Below, in pieces: positions 12,101-12,245 of a DNA stretch of 12,245 nt. Both the position numbers and the translations under genes were made by a program. Position 1 is the first letter of the stretch. Every line of letters starts with the position of its first letter. This DNA is from an uncultured Chloroflexota bacterium. GTDB taxonomy: Bacteria; Chloroflexota; Dehalococcoidia; UBA2247; RBG-13-53-26. The stretch covers positions 1-12,245 of the forward strand of contig CALMBS010000223.1 in NCBI GenBank assembly GCA_937860285.1, written 5' to 3'. The notes under the pieces are model-generated. The model was not told the DNA's origin and ran no database searches. It saw nothing but the letters and a program-made list of their open reading frames with translations.

Positions 12101-12245
12101 GAGCGCACCAGGGAATGGCTCCAGGAGCAGGGGTTCAATCCGGCGGTGGTGCTCGCGGAGGAGTACAACGGTGAATCCAAGCGGGCCTGCCTGAGCCTCT
12201 GGCTAAAGCAGTTCGGGGTCGACACTGATGGAATGGGCGACGAGG
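9131..12245 (+). CDS. rpoB: DNA-directed RNA polymerase beta subunit, 5' part
   Basis: About 1,038 codons are visible, open to the window edge; the C-terminal end is missing. RpoB forms one half of the RNA polymerase active-site cleft. Seen in order: PPVLGIPNLIQVQFDSF near the N-terminus, INGAERVVVSQLIRSPG, the rifampicin region from SQLCQFMDQTNPL (residue ~389) through THKRRLSTLGPGGLSRERAG, IETPEGPNIGLI, GYNFEDAIVVSEKL (~737) and KLAGRHGNKGVIARILPEED (~888). Residues equivalent to E. coli Q513, D516, H526 and S531 are retained. TTG 9131 is favoured because AAAGGAG ends ten bases upstream; GTG 9122 is in frame but nearly abuts that site. It has its own perfect promoter and no rplL directly upstream. 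rpoC is expected next. Confidence 0.97.
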   Translation, partial: MIPTSPLSDSRNVARRSFATTPPVLGIPNLIQVQFDSFRRFLENGLRELFEGLAIQDLAGTRLELRFVNCELGPPKNSIPACRERDLTYSAPLYAKVQLVVKETGEIKEQNIFIADIPLMTPTGTFIINGAERVVVSQLIRSPGLYLTIETDIATGRDLCYGKLIPEHGSWLDFETSSKDIIWVKVNGKRRFPVTTLLRAIGFASTEDLTAMFQEVDGSPDHSFIAASAKQDSFIKNENEAILEIYRRLRPGDLPNVENARNLLNNLFFHPRHYNLGKVGRYKLNKRLGLGQENANMLALSRDDLVSIVRHIIMVNNGQEAPDDIDHLSNRRLRTVGELIQNQLRVALLNLERMVRERMSIVDTATVTPNALINTRPVTTAIRDFFSGSQLCQFMDQTNPLAELTHKRRLSTLGPGGLSRERAGFEVRDIHHSHYGRICPIETPEGPNIGLIAYLATYGAIDEYGFIVTPYRRVTREVKNIHEQMVNRALAEAVTDQDGKRIGKEGARITPALAKELAALPSRTIKVVPFASREIVYLSADQEEDYVVAQASAPLNTYDEFSEKRIEARKGERFPRVSPENVDLMDVSPKQIVGISASLIPFLEHDDANRALMGSNMERQAVPLLCSESPVVGTGMEQQVARDSGQLVIAGDDGDVTSVTSREIVLMTEEGEERSYPLMKFMRTNQGTCINQRPIVSKGDRVKTGQVLADSSATDHGILSLGQNVLCAFMSWEGYNFEDAIVVSEKLVKEDKFTSIHIERYEVEARETKLGAEEITRDIPNVGEESLRKLDDDGIVQVGADVESGDILVGKITPKGETELSAEEKLLRVIFGEKAREVKDTSLRVPHGERGLVIAVKIFTNRDELPEGVSKLVRVWVAQKRKASEGDKLAGRHGNKGVIARILPEEDMPFLPDGTSIDIVLNPIGVPSRMNLGQIFETHLGWAANELGFKADCPVFESADTDVVEDALARAWMVRQANAGTANLGARNRLERTREWLQEQGFNPAVVLAEEYNGESKRACLSLWLKQFGVDTDGMGDE

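Noticed and set aside
1..12245. tRNA or rRNA genes, CRISPR arrays, transposases or integrases
   Set aside because: None was recognised on either strand by eye; the only phage/plasmid-like hints are the DUF5343 gene and the excisionase-type HTH, which are not sufficient to call a mobile element.

Overview
The window is GC-rich bacterial DNA with strong Shine-Dalgarno sites, frequent GTG/TTG starts and consensus sigma70-type promoters. The rpoB protein and the gene content (several FtsZ paralogues, rpoB behind its own promoter with no rplL directly upstream) fit Chloroflexota, most likely Dehalococcoidia. That placement is an inference from protein appearance, not a phylogeny.

Layout. (1) Positions 1-443, minus strand: the 5' part of a DUF5343-family gene, with a consensus promoter and nested palindromes upstream. 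(2) Positions 657-5844, plus strand: one probable operon starting at a TTGACA-N17-TAGAAT promoter. It holds three paralogous FtsZ-type GTPases. Each is followed by one or two tiny two-helix membrane proteins: ftsZ(a)-S1-S2, ftsZ(b)-S3, ftsZ(c)-S4. Then come a 29-residue single-helix microprotein and a 73-residue hydrophobic protein. S1, S2, S3 and S4 are paralogues of one another, so the module has been duplicated as a unit. All three FtsZs keep the GTP-binding and T7 catalytic residues. None has the usual C-terminal FtsA/SepF/ZipA-binding peptide; all three tails instead carry a W-[FM]-S-x-L motif. (3) Positions 5845-6040: a convergent gap containing a spaced 15-bp inverted repeat. (4) Positions 6041-6943, minus strand: a single-domain ArsA/Get3-type ATPase. 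(5) Positions 7179-7724: a four-helix membrane protein. (6) Positions 7733-8946: a gene for an excisionase-type HTH protein with an AT-hook-like motif, a long Ala/Pro/Glu linker and an unrecognised C-terminal domain. A perfect 18-bp palindrome lies on its predicted transcription start. (7) Positions 8990-12245: a perfect-consensus promoter and the first ~1,038 codons of rpoB.

The best candidate for an undescribed system is the triplicated FtsZ plus small-membrane-protein operon. My working inference is that the small proteins are membrane partners (anchors or regulators) of FtsZ-family filaments that cannot use the standard anchors. The operon also has unusual RNA-level structure: a 17-bp hairpin covering the start of a short leader ORF that overlaps ftsZ(c), a Shine-Dalgarno inside a hairpin before S2, and a 24-bp tandem hairpin repeat after S4.
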